From Nostoc edaphicum CCNP1411 (GTDB lineage Bacteria > Cyanobacteriota > Cyanobacteriia > Cyanobacteriales > Nostocaceae): 64,000 bases of DNA. The notes under the pieces were generated by a model. That model was not told where the DNA came from, made no database searches, and worked only from the letters and a program-made list of their open reading frames with translations. The DNA lies in the NCBI RefSeq assembly GCF_014023275.1, contig NZ_CP054698.1, positions 186,001 to 250,000 of the forward strand, read 5' to 3'. A program made the translations under genes and the position numbers. Below, one piece after another: positions 8,041 through 17,043 of the stretch (position 1 is the first letter of the stretch; every line of letters starts with the position of its first letter).

Positions 8041-8763
8041 ATGAACAAAACCGTTGAAGTTCTACCGGATCAGCCAGCGCTGGTTGCACGAGCGCTAGAA
8101 TTAATTCTGTCCAAATTAGAAACTGCCATTGAGCAGCGTGGACGGTTTACCATTGCCTTATCTGGCGGCAGTACACCTAAACCGTTATACGAAGCAATAG
8201 CTACTCAAAAACTGCCTTGGGATAAAATTCATATATTCTGGGGGGATGAGCGTTATGTGCCACCAGATCACCCCGATAGCAATGAGCTGATGACGCGTCG
8301 TGCGTGGCTAAATCGTATTGACATCCCAGGGGCTAACATTCACCCCGTACCAACTTTAGAAGCCAATCCAGAACTGGCTGCTGATAAGTATGAAAAACAT
8401 CTCAAAGAATTTTTCAATTCTTCTGGGGTTGAGTTCCCCGCGTTGGATGTAGTATTACTAGGAATGGGTGATGATGCACATACCGCATCTTTGTTTCCCC
8501 ATACAGAGGCTCTTAAAGTACGCGATCGCCTCGTGACTGTGGGTAACAAAGACGGAAACCCCAGAATAAGTTTCACATACCCCTTCATCAACTCTGCTCG
8601 TAGCGTGATTTTTCTGGTTGCTGGTGCTAATAAACGACCAGCTTTAGCGCAAGTCTTTGCACCTGTAGCCGATGACTTCACTTACCCATCCCGCTTAATT
8701 CAGCCCCAAGGTGAACTTTGGTGGCTGCTAGATACGGCAGCAGGTTTGGAACTCCAACATTGA
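8041..8763 (+). CDS. pgl: 6-phosphogluconolactonase
   Basis: The 240-residue protein matches the Pgl/DevB family: A-L-S-G-G-S-T-P near residue 41, the W-G-D-E-R-Y-V-P motif, D-H-P-D-S-N, and L-L-G-M-G-D-D-A-H-T-A-S-L-F-P in the C-terminal half. It hydrolyses 6-phosphogluconolactone to 6-phosphogluconate, the second step of the oxidative pentose phosphate pathway, which supplies NADPH in the dark and in heterocysts. The ATG at 8041 fits the family length. No other pentose-phosphate gene is adjacent. Confidence 0.95.
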   Translation: MNKTVEVLPDQPALVARALELILSKLETAIEQRGRFTIALSGGSTPKPLYEAIATQKLPWDKIHIFWGDERYVPPDHPDSNELMTRRAWLNRIDIPGANIHPVPTLEANPELAADKYEKHLKEFFNSSGVEFPALDVVLLGMGDDAHTASLFPHTEALKVRDRLVTVGNKDGNPRISFTYPFINSARSVIFLVAGANKRPALAQVFAPVADDFTYPSRLIQPQGELWWLLDTAAGLELQH

Positions 8764-8767
8764 ATAA

Positions 8768-8800
8768 TGGGGAATTGGGCATTGGGCATGGGGCATGGGA
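8768..8800. repeat. STRR-type repeat downstream of pgl
   Basis: Degenerate GGGCATT/GGGCATG heptamers immediately after the pgl stop codon. The same motif recurs near 26.8, 34.8 and 36.8 kb. Confidence 0.8.
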
Positions 8801-8936
8801 GAGAGGTGGGTAAATTATCCCTTGTTCCCCTCATCGTCCCTTTCCCCACCTCCCCGTATCCAATTCATCGTTCTATCAGCAGTAATTGCTAGAATCTAAA
8901 ACTAGGGCCGCCTTCTGCTTGCCAGTCCTACTACTT

Positions 8937-9041
8937 TGTCAAGCTAATTTTGAGGGTTTGTAGTAAGCACAAAGTGTGCTTAGAAAATAAGGACTTTAGT
9001 CCTTACTACGAACTTGCTTACCCATCAATTTAAACTTGACA
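8937..9041 (+). repeat. MITE-like inverted-repeat element, family A copy 1
   Basis: A 105-bp block with terminal TGTCAAG...CTTGACA and two internal hairpins (AAGCACAAAGTGTGCTT and AAGGACTTTAGTCCTT). The element at 50772-50866 matches its reverse complement over most of its length, including the flanking GTAGTAAG and TACTAC segments. It is non-coding, small and palindromic, so MITE-like or REP-like. No transposase of matching ends is in the window. Confidence 0.75.
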
Positions 9042-9088
9042 GATTACTACTTATATCTATGATGATCTTGAACAAAGGCTAAATATCG

Positions 9089-9970
9089 ATGATCGTCTGC
9101 CCTAATTGCAATCATCCCAACCCTGATGGCGCTGTCCAGTGTGAAGCTTGCTATACACCGTTACCCGCAACTACTAACTGTCCCAGTTGTGGGGCAACTG
9201 TGCAAGCAGATGCTGCATTCTGTGGCCAGTGTGGCTATAACCTTCATTCAGCAGGAGTTCCACACGTTCATCCCGCAACAGTAGCTACAACAGTTACTCC
9301 CGATGTTCCTGTGGAAGTGCCAGCGTTAGTTCCACCCGATCCACTGTTAGAACTTTTGCAACCAGATTCATTGGGAATAAGCGGTTCTACTAACTCCCAT
9401 CCTCCTAGTTCATCTTTACCACCAACAGAGGTGGCAGTTCCCCCAGAACCAGCGCCACAGGTATCTGTTTCATACAGTAGCCCCCCAGAACCTGCACCAA
9501 CCGTTGCAGCTCAACCTGTAGTCTCTGTACAAAGTATTCCTACTCCACCACCCTTAGAACCAGCGCCCGCCCCTGGAGCCAAAGTACCCCCACCAGCAGC
9601 ACCAGCACCAACTGTAACTGCTGCCAGAACGCAATTGCAGCAGGTTACAGCGAAGTTAATCCACGTTCAAAGCGATTTGCTAATTGAATTGCCGCAAAAT
9701 CTCTCTGTAATTCATATCGGCAAGTCCAATGACCGGATTCCACCAGATATAGATGTTTCAGGATTTCCCAATTCAGAAATTGTCTCGCGGATTCATGCAG
9801 ATATTCGCGTCGAGGGAGATGCTCATTATGTAGAGGATGTGGGAAGTTCTAATGGTACTTACATTAATAATTTGCCACTTTTACCAGGAAACCGTCATCG
9901 CTTGCGACCAGGCGATCGCATCAGCTTAGGTAAAGGAGACTTAATGACATTTCTCTTTCAACTTGCTTAA
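9089..9970 (+). CDS. Double zinc-ribbon / FHA-domain protein
   Basis: The 293-residue protein begins with two C-x2-C zinc-ribbon units (C-P-N-C...C-E-A-C and C-P-S-C...C-G-Q-C, residues about 4-50). A long Pro/Ala/Val-rich linker follows (about 55-190). A C-terminal FHA domain (about 205-290) shows the conserved G-K, S-R-I-H-A, V-E-D-V-G-S-S-N-G-T-Y-I-N and G-D-R-I motifs. FHA domains bind phosphothreonine peptides, so it probably acts as an adaptor in Ser/Thr kinase signalling. No kinase lies next to it. It has no signal peptide or membrane segment, so it should be cytoplasmic. Confidence 0.88.
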   Translation: MIVCPNCNHPNPDGAVQCEACYTPLPATTNCPSCGATVQADAAFCGQCGYNLHSAGVPHVHPATVATTVTPDVPVEVPALVPPDPLLELLQPDSLGISGSTNSHPPSSSLPPTEVAVPPEPAPQVSVSYSSPPEPAPTVAAQPVVSVQSIPTPPPLEPAPAPGAKVPPPAAPAPTVTAARTQLQQVTAKLIHVQSDLLIELPQNLSVIHIGKSNDRIPPDIDVSGFPNSEIVSRIHADIRVEGDAHYVEDVGSSNGTYINNLPLLPGNRHRLRPGDRISLGKGDLMTFLFQLA

Positions 9971-10221
9971 CTGATTCTTGATCAATTGTGACATCAGTCT
10001 AAGCATTTTCTGCCCACCCTCTGGCATCCTTTTTGAAGGATCAACAAATAAACCGCATCGAACAAGCGACGGATAACTATGTTGTTCTTGATAGCGCCAT
10101 AGTTGACAGCCGTCGCTTCGAGGTGCGAATTGTTGCATTGCCCAGCAACTCCATTACCTTAATAATTACACTAGGATGGATGAAAATACACTGCCAATTT
10201 TAGATTGTGAATTTTTCAGAA

Positions 10222-10254
10222 AATCTAAAATCCAAAATCCAAAATCCAAAATTG
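10222..10254. repeat. AAAATCC heptamer STRR
   Basis: Four to five tandem copies of AAAATCC/AAAATCT directly upstream of the M50 protease gene. It forms the leader region and may be simple repeat expansion. Confidence 0.8.
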
Positions 10255-10262
10255 AGTGACCT

Positions 10263-11006
10263 ATGAGGGAACCAAGTAAAAATTTTGAAACCTTGCTCAC
10301 CAAAGAAGCCCCGCCAGTTGTTGAACGCATGGGGCTAACCTGGCTAATTGCAGCAGCGATCGCAACTGCTTTACTGTGGCAAGTACCAGGAGGAGACTAT
10401 ATCTTATACCCGTTTACAATTCTGGCAACTTGGTTTCATGAAATGGGTCACGGCCTAATGGCACTCCTGTTAGGGGGACAGTTCCAGAAATTACAGATTT
10501 TTAGCAATGGTTCTGGTGTCGCAACTTATGGTATTCGGTCATCATTGGGGCCAATTGGCCTGGCATTGATCGCAGCCGCAGGCCCAATGGGGCCACCTCT
10601 TGCCGGTGCAGTTTTGATTCTGGCTTCCCGCAGTTTTACAGCAGCAACCCTCTGTTTGAAAATTTTAGGCGGTTTTTTGCTGTTTTCCACATTAATTTGG
10701 GTACGTTCCTGGTTTGGATTGGTGGCAATTCCCTTGTTGGGTTTAATAATCTTGGGTATTGCCCTGAAAGCACCTCGTTGGGCGCAAGGATTTGCTATTC
10801 AATTTTTGGGTGTACAAGCTTGTGTGAGTACCTTCCATCAACTTAATTATCTATTTAGTAGTTCTGCTGGTTCCCTTGGACTCTCTGATACAGCGCAAAT
10901 GCAGAGGTATTTGCTTTTACCTTACTGGTTTTGGGGCGGGTTGATGGCGATCGCATCTCTGGTGATTTTAGTCCAAAGTCTCCGCGTTGCCTATCGTTCG
11001 GAGTAA
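10263..11006 (+). CDS. M50-type membrane metallopeptidase
   Basis: A 247-residue hydrophobic protein with several predicted membrane helices. The zinc-binding motif H-E-M-G-H is at residues 59-63, inside a transmembrane segment, as in site-2-protease-like (M50B) enzymes. The following G-L-M-A-L-L-L-G-G-Q-F loop fits the family. The usual distal N-x-x-P-x-x-x-L-D-G motif is not evident. It therefore belongs to the shorter, divergent M50 group common in cyanobacteria, whose substrates are unknown. It is a single gene. Confidence 0.8.
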   Translation: MREPSKNFETLLTKEAPPVVERMGLTWLIAAAIATALLWQVPGGDYILYPFTILATWFHEMGHGLMALLLGGQFQKLQIFSNGSGVATYGIRSSLGPIGLALIAAAGPMGPPLAGAVLILASRSFTAATLCLKILGGFLLFSTLIWVRSWFGLVAIPLLGLIILGIALKAPRWAQGFAIQFLGVQACVSTFHQLNYLFSSSAGSLGLSDTAQMQRYLLLPYWFWGGLMAIASLVILVQSLRVAYRSE

Positions 11007-11191
11007 AGGTAACAAAGCAATGCAAAAAAGGCAATTGAAAATTGCCAGCCTTAGAGATTGCTATTTGTGCAAGCAATTGAAGAACTAAAGGAAAAATTTA
11101 TCAGTATAATAGCCTGGATATTGTTAAAAAAATTCGCCTTCGTCGCTAATAACTCTTGCCTTAGCGTCCTTCGCGGTTCGATACCCTAACC

Positions 11192-12100
11192 ATGTCCACC
11201 CAACCTACAATTCAAAGCATATACACCGATGGTGCTTGCACCGGTAATCCTGGCCCTGGCGGCTGGGGTGTTGTTGTCTACTTCAGCGATGGCTCAATCC
11301 ACGAAATGGGCGATGCATCCCCTCATACCACTAATAATAAAATGGAGATGCAAGCTGCGATCGCAGCCCTCCAATTTTTGCAAACATCTGAACAAGCCCA
11401 ACCCATTACCCTGCATACCGATAGCGAATACCTGATTAACTGCGTTACCAAGTGGGTGAAAGGCTGGAAAATGAAAGGCTGGAAAAAATCAGATGGTAAA
11501 CCAGTCCAAAACCAAGACCTTTTAGAAATTTTGGATGAACTCAATACCCAACAGGTAAAATGGCAACACGTCCGAGGACATTCTGGTAACATAGGTAACG
11601 AACGTTGTGATGTGATCGCTCGCACATACGCCAGTGGCAAAACCCCTTCCCTGCAACAATTATCTCCCAAAAATCTTTACAAATCTTTACCCTCCAAAAA
11701 TGAACTAAATGTAGCAAAAGTAGCTGATTATGAAAAAAACTCTAGAATAACTAACCAAAGTCCTCAAGAAATCAGTACTTCTGCACCAGAAATAACCGTT
11801 ATGGAACCATCAACTGGCCCAACTGCGGCCGCAACAGATGAAAAACCGCCAGAAATGAGGGTTTCGCAACTCCGCAGCTTGGTCGAAACTCTGCGTATTG
11901 CTGATGAAATTTCTGAAAAAGGCTACTTAATCACCAGTTCTGAGTTAGCAGACTTGATGGATGTCCACGCTAGCGCTGTCACTAGTCGTGGAGATCAATG
12001 GCGCTGGCGAAACTGGATAGTGTCACGGGTACGTCGTGAAGGAAATCAAATTCTTTGGGAATTGGAACGTGGGGATCAAGTAGGAGGTGAAGAGGATTAA
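11192..12100 (+). CDS. rnhA: Ribonuclease HI with a C-terminal helical extension
   Basis: Residues 1-150 are a complete RNase HI: Y-T-D-G-A-C-T-G-N-P-G (Asp13), N-N-K-M-E-M (Glu), H-T-D-S-E-Y (Asp) and H-V-R-G-H-S-G-N-x-G-N-E-R-C-D (His loop and final Asp). It removes RNA from RNA-DNA hybrids. The protein continues for about 150 residues. After a polar linker there is a predicted helical domain from about residue 220 (M-R-V-S-Q-L-R-S-L-V-E-T-L) with S-E-L-A-D-L-M-D-V-H-A-S-A-V, reminiscent of a helix-turn-helix. This tail is absent from E. coli RnhA and may bind nucleic acid. Confidence 0.93.
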   Translation: MSTQPTIQSIYTDGACTGNPGPGGWGVVVYFSDGSIHEMGDASPHTTNNKMEMQAAIAALQFLQTSEQAQPITLHTDSEYLINCVTKWVKGWKMKGWKKSDGKPVQNQDLLEILDELNTQQVKWQHVRGHSGNIGNERCDVIARTYASGKTPSLQQLSPKNLYKSLPSKNELNVAKVADYEKNSRITNQSPQEISTSAPEITVMEPSTGPTAAATDEKPPEMRVSQLRSLVETLRIADEISEKGYLITSSELADLMDVHASAVTSRGDQWRWRNWIVSRVRREGNQILWELERGDQVGGEED

Positions 12101-12206
12101 GGAGTGCTGAGTGCTGAGTTGTGAGTGCTGAGTAGGAAGTTTAGAGGGAGTAGTGAAGAGTTTAGAGTGAGTAGTTAAAAATTCACAACTCAGCACTCAG
12201 CACTCA
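12101..12206. repeat. STRR block forming a long imperfect hairpin
   Basis: GAGTGCT-type heptamers on the left half (to about 12140) are mirrored by AGCACTC-type heptamers on the right half (about 12185-12213). The transcript could fold into a long hairpin between rnhA and the convergent cruG. It may act as a terminator for both, although it lacks a U-tract. Confidence 0.75.
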
Positions 12207-13436
12207 TCACTCAGCACTATATTTGCGTCCTCGCCACTCGCGCGGGGTGCGGAACGCAGATAAGAATATTCGTAGTACCGCTAAGGGATCGGCTAAAGGG
12301 GAAAGCCAGAACAACCAACCGCCTTTAGCGTTTGTGCGATCATAAGAAGGTGCGATCGCTATCAGCATAGCAAAGCGAATCACCAGCAGGAATAAATTCA
12401 GTCCCAGCAGGAGAAGTGTGGGGATGGGTAGAGACGCAATTAATCCCGTCTGTAGCAAGTGTGAGAGTGGGGGAGAAATCAACAAGTAAGTGAGGACAAT
12501 TAAAAGGGGTAGACCTTGAACAGATGTGAGTAGCCATAAATCTCCCCACAACTGAGAACGAGAAGTTGCATCTTTGAGATCGAGACTGCGCCCCCATTCC
12601 TTCCACGTCTCCATCGCCCCTTCATACATCCGTACCTTCAAAACCTTTGCGCCATCTAAAAAGCCCACTTTATACCCTTGAGTAGCAATATTCCGTGCCA
12701 AGGTAACATCATCACAAAAAGAACCACTCGCACTGCTATAACCACCCACAGCAGCTAAAACGGAACGACGACACAAAAAGCACTGCCCATTAGCCATAAC
12801 CCGTTCTGGCTGATTTGTATTGATCCCCGCTGGATCAAATCGGTAAAGCAGAGTCATCAACAAAGCAGGTTGTAGCCAGCACTCTCCTGGATATTTAAGT
12901 ATGAACTGGGGTGAAAGGGAAACCAAGTCATAGCCTTGCGCTTCGGCCGTCTTCAGCAAACCAGCAACTAAACCAGGATGTGGTTGGATATCAGCATCCA
13001 GCCCCAGAAACCACTGACTAGCCTCTGAGCTATATAAAAAACCGTTATGCAATGCCCAAGGACGCCCCACCCAACCATCGGGTAAGGGATCGTCTGTCAT
13101 GATGCGAAAGCGCGGATCTTTCTGCTGTGAGGCTTTTACCAAGTCGGGGGTACCATCACTAGACTTACTGTCTACCACCATAATTTCCCGAACTTCATAG
13201 CTTTGTTGACTTAAACCAGCTAACAGAGGGCTAATGCGAAGCGCCTCATTTAGTGTGGGAACGACGACGCTAACTCTACCCAAAAGCTCTGGTGTCGGCT
13301 GTTGGGGTTCTATTGGAGGATGGCGTCTTGGCCCTTTTAACAGGCGCGAAAATAGAATCGCCGTTGCTGGTACTTGGATAAGTAGCAATAAAAAGGAGAT
13401 AGCACTTTCTACTATCAAAGCGTTGTCATTACTCAT
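12207..13436 (-). CDS. cruG: Family 2 glycosyltransferase, CruG-like (carotenoid 2'-O-glycosyltransferase)
   Basis: A 409-residue membrane-bound GT2 enzyme. It has an N-terminal hydrophobic segment, then V-V-V-P-T-L-N-E, a V-D-S-K-S-S-D-G-T block, the D-A-D metal-binding motif (L-G-L-D-A-D-I), F-C-D-D-V-T-L-A, and three to four C-terminal hydrophobic helices. On its own it is a general HpnI/CruG-like glycosyltransferase. The adjacent upstream cruF on the same strand makes CruG the best assignment: it would attach a sugar to the 2'-hydroxyl of myxol to form myxoxanthophyll-type glycosides. The two genes are separated by about 150 bp of STRR DNA. Confidence 0.8.
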   Translation of the reverse strand: MSNDNALIVESAISFLLLLIQVPATAILFSRLLKGPRRHPPIEPQQPTPELLGRVSVVVPTLNEALRISPLLAGLSQQSYEVREIMVVDSKSSDGTPDLVKASQQKDPRFRIMTDDPLPDGWVGRPWALHNGFLYSSEASQWFLGLDADIQPHPGLVAGLLKTAEAQGYDLVSLSPQFILKYPGECWLQPALLMTLLYRFDPAGINTNQPERVMANGQCFLCRRSVLAAVGGYSSASGSFCDDVTLARNIATQGYKVGFLDGAKVLKVRMYEGAMETWKEWGRSLDLKDATSRSQLWGDLWLLTSVQGLPLLIVLTYLLISPPLSHLLQTGLIASLPIPTLLLLGLNLFLLVIRFAMLIAIAPSYDRTNAKGGWLFWLSPLADPLAVLRIFLSAFRTPREWRGRKYSAE

Positions 13437-13496
13437 TAGGCATGGGGCAAAACAGTTATGTGAGCGGTAGCGGAGAGTTGAGCCAGTTCCGAGTTC

Positions 13497-13562
13497 TCAG
13501 TGCTGAGTAATAAAGAAGTTAAATTATTCACTCAGCACTCATTACTCAGCACTCAGCACTAC
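13497..13562. repeat. STRR hairpin between cruF and cruG
   Basis: AGTGCTGAGTAATAA-type repeats face TTATTCACTCAGCACTCATT-type repeats, giving another self-complementary heptamer block. It lies within the presumed cruF-cruG transcription unit. Confidence 0.75.
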
Positions 13563-13589
13563 TACTTTCCCATTCCCTAATTTATCGCC

Positions 13590-14498
13590 TTATTTCAAGG
13601 CAACTTCAACCTTTGCTACTGATACTTCTTTGCTTACTGATTCAACAGCAACTTGGGCGGGTGTGGTAGAACTCATTAACCACAGCGCCACCGCCGGAGT
13701 TACACCTAGCAATAAACCGAGCAACACAGGTATAGAGAATCCAGCTGCCAAACTGAGTCCGGCGGCGAAGGCAAAGTTAGTTAAATAAACGACTAAAGGC
13801 AGATTGAGTTGCGATCGCTCTAATTTAATCGAAGCGTTTCTCCACAATAATCCTGCCACACTCATAAACAGTGCGCTAGTACCAAACCAACCAGCATAGT
13901 TCTGGTACGGTGTCCCAAAGAAAGCTCCTGGTTGTTCCCAATACCAGAAAGGCAAAGAAGATTGACTCATAGCTGGCTCAAGAGCAAAGTCCCAGCAAGT
14001 AAAGAGCAAAGCACCAACGGCAATAGAAGCAATATGGCGTCCCCAACTGGGTTTTTGAGCTACTTTCAACCCAGTTCTAGCAATTAAGTAAGACGACAGC
14101 CCAACATAAAACCAAGATAAAGGAATAGTGAAAGGAACTAGCCCGCCAATCTTATAACCCAAGCCACTTAAGTAGCTATAATCACCAAATGGAAACCCTG
14201 TACTAGTTCCCAGTAGTTCACTCCCCAAAGATATAAACACAGCAGGCAGCATAAATGCTAGCCAATTTCCTAATCCCAAGGTTCGGTAGGCATAAATAGA
14301 AACAGCTACTGTCCCCAAGATAATATCAACAACACCTCCACCAGCCATACTTAACTGTATGGCAGTTTCTCCAACCTGCGATAAGTTGAAAATTATTTCA
14401 GCATTAGGTACTACCAGTAGCATCCCTACCAGTCCAAAGGCTTTTGACACGATATGACCAATGAGGCATACGCGTTCAGCAATAACAAGTTGTCTCAT
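13590..14498 (-). CDS. cruF: CruF-type carotenoid 1',2'-hydratase (DUF422)
   Basis: A 302-residue polytopic membrane protein of the DUF422/CruF family. Typical features include the G-F-P-F-G-D-Y-S-Y-L-S-G-L-G segment, W-D-F-A-L-E-P-A-M, and F-W-Y-W-E-Q-P-G-A-F-F-G-T-P-Y-Q-N-Y-x-G-W-F. CruF hydrates the psi end of gamma-carotene on the way to myxol. It is followed on the same strand by the CruG-like glycosyltransferase, matching the known functional pairing. The C-terminal 20 residues are polar and probably cytoplasmic. Confidence 0.9.
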   Translation of the reverse strand: MRQLVIAERVCLIGHIVSKAFGLVGMLLVVPNAEIIFNLSQVGETAIQLSMAGGGVVDIILGTVAVSIYAYRTLGLGNWLAFMLPAVFISLGSELLGTSTGFPFGDYSYLSGLGYKIGGLVPFTIPLSWFYVGLSSYLIARTGLKVAQKPSWGRHIASIAVGALLFTCWDFALEPAMSQSSLPFWYWEQPGAFFGTPYQNYAGWFGTSALFMSVAGLLWRNASIKLERSQLNLPLVVYLTNFAFAAGLSLAAGFSIPVLLGLLLGVTPAVALWLMSSTTPAQVAVESVSKEVSVAKVEVALK

Positions 14499-14891
14499 GA
14501 TAATTCCTTAACAAGATGTGACACGCGGCTACTCGGCTGCTAACAGTTTACAAATGTTTAACAACATATTTAACTACTTTGTACCGCAATTCTCTACAAA
14601 CTTGTTTGGCTTTTTTGGGAACAGCATAACAGCCTATTGATTGAAGCTATAAGAAATATGATGTTAAACTTACTAGTCTAAGCCATATACTCAAAATCTA
14701 CATAATTTCATCTCCAAGAACTTCTAGTTTCTCGTCTTATTGATATCCACATCGTGAAAAACTCCTTTTATACTGGGATATCTTTGAGGGAGGACAACCA
14801 TCATCAACTGAGCAAGCCCTCAAGCAAAATAATGTCTTGAGTTACTAGACTTAGTTATGGGATCTTGACCCTGTACTAGAAATATAAACCC
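14499..14891. other. Divergent intergenic region upstream of cruF
   Basis: 393 bp between cruF (minus) and a small membrane protein gene (plus). It is AT-rich and must carry both promoters. No open frame, repeat or strong hairpin stands out. Confidence 0.55.
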
Positions 14892-15338
14892 ATGTCAATT
14901 TTGCAAAGAGTTCCTTGGGTGTCGCTGGCACTAGTACTACTGAGTTACAGTACTTTGGGCTGGGTAATATCTGAAACACGTGCGCCTCTGTTTGTGTGGG
15001 TGGCAACTGTAGTTGCTATCTTGCTTTTAGTAGTAACGTTGACTGCTCCTTGGCCGAAGATGACATATTACTACAGTATTTTGCTTCAATCAAATACCAG
15101 GTCTTTCGGTGTTGCCGTCTTAGCAGCTTTCTTATTCTTTCTCATGATTGCCTGGTTTCGAGTATTTCTTGATACCTTACTCATCATTTCAGCGACTATA
15201 TTAGTCAGGATAGATTTTCAAAGAGCGGGTCTTAGGGAAGGACTAGCCTTTTACACTGCGTCTATTTTTTCATTGGGAGGTTTAGCTTTGGGTGCGCTAA
15301 TCTACAAGTTAATATATTCCCAAATTCCGCTAACGTGA
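14892..15338 (+). CDS. Hypothetical four-helix membrane protein
   Basis: A 148-residue hydrophobic protein with about four transmembrane segments (near residues 8-26, 33-50, 72-105 and 120-143) and few polar loops. There is no recognisable motif and I do not assign a family. It is transcribed away from cruF and stands alone before the convergent MlaE permease. The ATG at 14892 gives a short N-terminus leading straight into the first helix. Confidence 0.7.
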   Translation: MSILQRVPWVSLALVLLSYSTLGWVISETRAPLFVWVATVVAILLLVVTLTAPWPKMTYYYSILLQSNTRSFGVAVLAAFLFFLMIAWFRVFLDTLLIISATILVRIDFQRAGLREGLAFYTASIFSLGGLALGALIYKLIYSQIPLT

Positions 15339-15495
15339 TCAAATATAACCGATAAAGCTAGTGATGCCTGGGTTGGGCTGCGCCAACGCTTCAGAATCAC
15401 TATTACTTACCCATAACTTCCTTTTTTGCTCAGATTCCCAACTTCTTAAATAAGTCGGAAATCTTTTTATTCTCTTGTTATTCAACAACTTAGGT

Positions 15496-16317
15496 TCAAA
15501 ATGCAGGCTGTTCAAATAGCATTAGAGAGAGGAAAAAATCCATAATAAAAATTGACACCCAACTAGTAACAACTGCTTTTGTTGCCGATTCTCCTACTTC
15601 CTTTGCTCCCCCTCTAGTAGTTAAACCCCAACTACAGCCAATGACAGCAACCAGCACTCCAAAAATAAACCCTTTTAGCAAAATAATAAACAAATCTGAC
15701 GGTTGTAAAAAATTTCTGACTGATTCTAAAAATGTTTCAGGAATAATTTTGTAAAACTGTGATGCAGCAAAAACTCCGCCGATGATGCCCATAACTAAAG
15801 CCAAAACCGTCATCAAAGGCACCATCAAACAACAAGCAATTACTCTAGGAAGTACTAGATAATCAATAGGATCAGTTTTGAGCATATAAAGTGCATCAAT
15901 TTGCTCGGTAACTCGCATTGCACCTATTTCTGCTGCAAAAGCAGAACCAACTTGTCCAGCCATAATACTAGCGGTCAAAATTGGAGCCAATTCTCTGCAA
16001 AAAGCTAAGGCGAAAGCACCTCCCACAGCATTGACAGCACCAAATCGTACTAATTCTCTCGCTGTCTGAATAGTAAAAATCATTCCGGCAAAACCGCTGA
16101 CAAGGAGAACTGGAGAGATAGAACCTGGCCCAGCAGTCACCAGATGTTGCAGAATCTTGCGATAGTAAGTTTTTCCTTGGAGTAAATGTAGCCACACTTG
16201 ACCGAAAAGCAATACTGCTGCAAAACAGCGTGTAATCCAAGGTTGCTCAAAATTTGTTTTTGGTTGCAATTTTATCGTCCTTACGACTGACTTTTTTTGC
16301 ACATTATGTTGTGTCAA
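15496..16317 (-). CDS. MlaE-family ABC transporter permease
   Basis: The 273-residue protein is a full-length MlaE (DUF140) permease. Characteristic segments are G-F-A-G-M-I-F-T-I-Q, F-C-R-E-L-A-P-I-L-T-A, the A-E-I-G-A-M-R-V-T-E-Q-I-D-A-L segment found across the family, L-V-L-P-R-V-I-A, and G-L-T-T-R-G-G-A-x-x-V-G. MlaE proteins form the membrane part of lipid transporters working with MlaF ATPase and MlaD. In cyanobacteria and chloroplasts the relatives (TGD1 type) move lipids between membranes. No ATPase or MCE-domain gene is adjacent, so its partners are encoded elsewhere. Confidence 0.92.
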   Translation of the reverse strand: MTQHNVQKKSVVRTIKLQPKTNFEQPWITRCFAAVLLFGQVWLHLLQGKTYYRKILQHLVTAGPGSISPVLLVSGFAGMIFTIQTARELVRFGAVNAVGGAFALAFCRELAPILTASIMAGQVGSAFAAEIGAMRVTEQIDALYMLKTDPIDYLVLPRVIACCLMVPLMTVLALVMGIIGGVFAASQFYKIIPETFLESVRNFLQPSDLFIILLKGFIFGVLVAVIGCSWGLTTRGGAKEVGESATKAVVTSWVSIFIMDFFLSLMLFEQPAF

Positions 16318-16719
16318 CTCTCCAAAATAAGACTACATACAGATACAAATGGCGGAAACCCAGCCAGATGTAATCTGACTTTCTCAATTACGTAGACGTA
16401 CAAAGTGCTTCTTCCCGTTCGCGTAGCGTCTCCTGTAGGAGAAGGATATTAGGAATTGGTATTAGGGTATGGTACATGAACAGACGCACTAGATGTTTAT
16501 CCTCAAAGTAGAGGAGGTGTTTGGGCATGGTTCAATTTAGCTTAGTAAACTTTAGCCGAAAATAGCACATAAAACATGTGAGCTTTTTTGCTGCGGCTCA
16601 CATGCTTTGTGTGCTAAGGAGTTACAATCTCTGGTCTATCAAACAGGGAAAAGTAATTGACTCAACTCAAAGGGTTTAAAAATTTAATAATATTTCCAAA
16701 TAATTCCAAATAATTTTTT
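16318..16719. other. Intergenic region with repeat fragment and hairpin
   Basis: 402 bp upstream of both the MlaE gene (minus) and a small secreted-protein gene (plus). It holds a GCGTAGCGTCTCCTGTAGGA repeat fragment near 16420, common in Nostoc genomes, and a strong hairpin at 16565-16614 listed separately. No open frame is convincing. Confidence 0.55.
16565..16614 (+). promoter_or_regulatory. 50-nt hairpin upstream of the secreted-protein gene
   Basis: The core stem is CATGTGAGC/GCTCACATG with a 12-nt loop. A second outer stem, GCACA/TGTGC, is separated from it by symmetrical 5-nt internal loops. It lies about 105 bp before the next plus-strand start. It could be a leader structure or a protein-binding palindrome; it lacks a U-tract, so it is not a standard terminator. 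Confidence 0.45.
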
Positions 16720-17043
16720 ATGAAGAGGATTACATACATAGCATACGCGTTATTATTAATACTGAATTTCTCCGTGGCAAATCTGGCTTTAGCATCTGTA
16801 TGCCGCAATTACAATGTCTACGACGGGCTACACCACAAGATTTGTATTCTCAGTATCAGCCGAAGTGCCAAAAATTATTGGGAATACAGGGCAACCGTTA
16901 GCGTAGATGGAGTAAAAAGACCCACCGAGGTTTACAATTGTCGTGAACGAGTCAATGTTCAACAAAGTGGGACTGTTTTACCCTTTGAGCAAAAAGGCCC
17001 TCGTGAGATGATATGCAGCTTTTTTAATTCTTCTCGGCGGTAA
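16720..17043 (+). CDS. Small secreted cysteine-containing protein
   Basis: A 107-residue protein with a clear signal peptide: K-R at the start, a hydrophobic stretch at residues 8-24, and an A-L-A-S-type cleavage site. The mature part of about 80 residues has four cysteines (near 28, 42, 74 and 98) that could pair as disulphides in the periplasm. No family is recognised. Part of its coding sequence near 16818-16840 (TGTCTACGACGGGCTAC) resembles a dispersed Nostoc repeat also found at about 18970, so the repeat appears to have been absorbed into a coding region. Confidence 0.7.
   Translation: MKRITYIAYALLLILNFSVANLALASVCRNYNVYDGLHHKICILSISRSAKNYWEYRATVSVDGVKRPTEVYNCRERVNVQQSGTVLPFEQKGPREMICSFFNSSRR

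Noticed and set aside
9941..10138. Minus-strand frame of 65 codons after the FHA gene
   Set aside because: It overlaps the end of the FHA gene, has no family resemblance or ribosome binding site, and its composition is that of random sequence.
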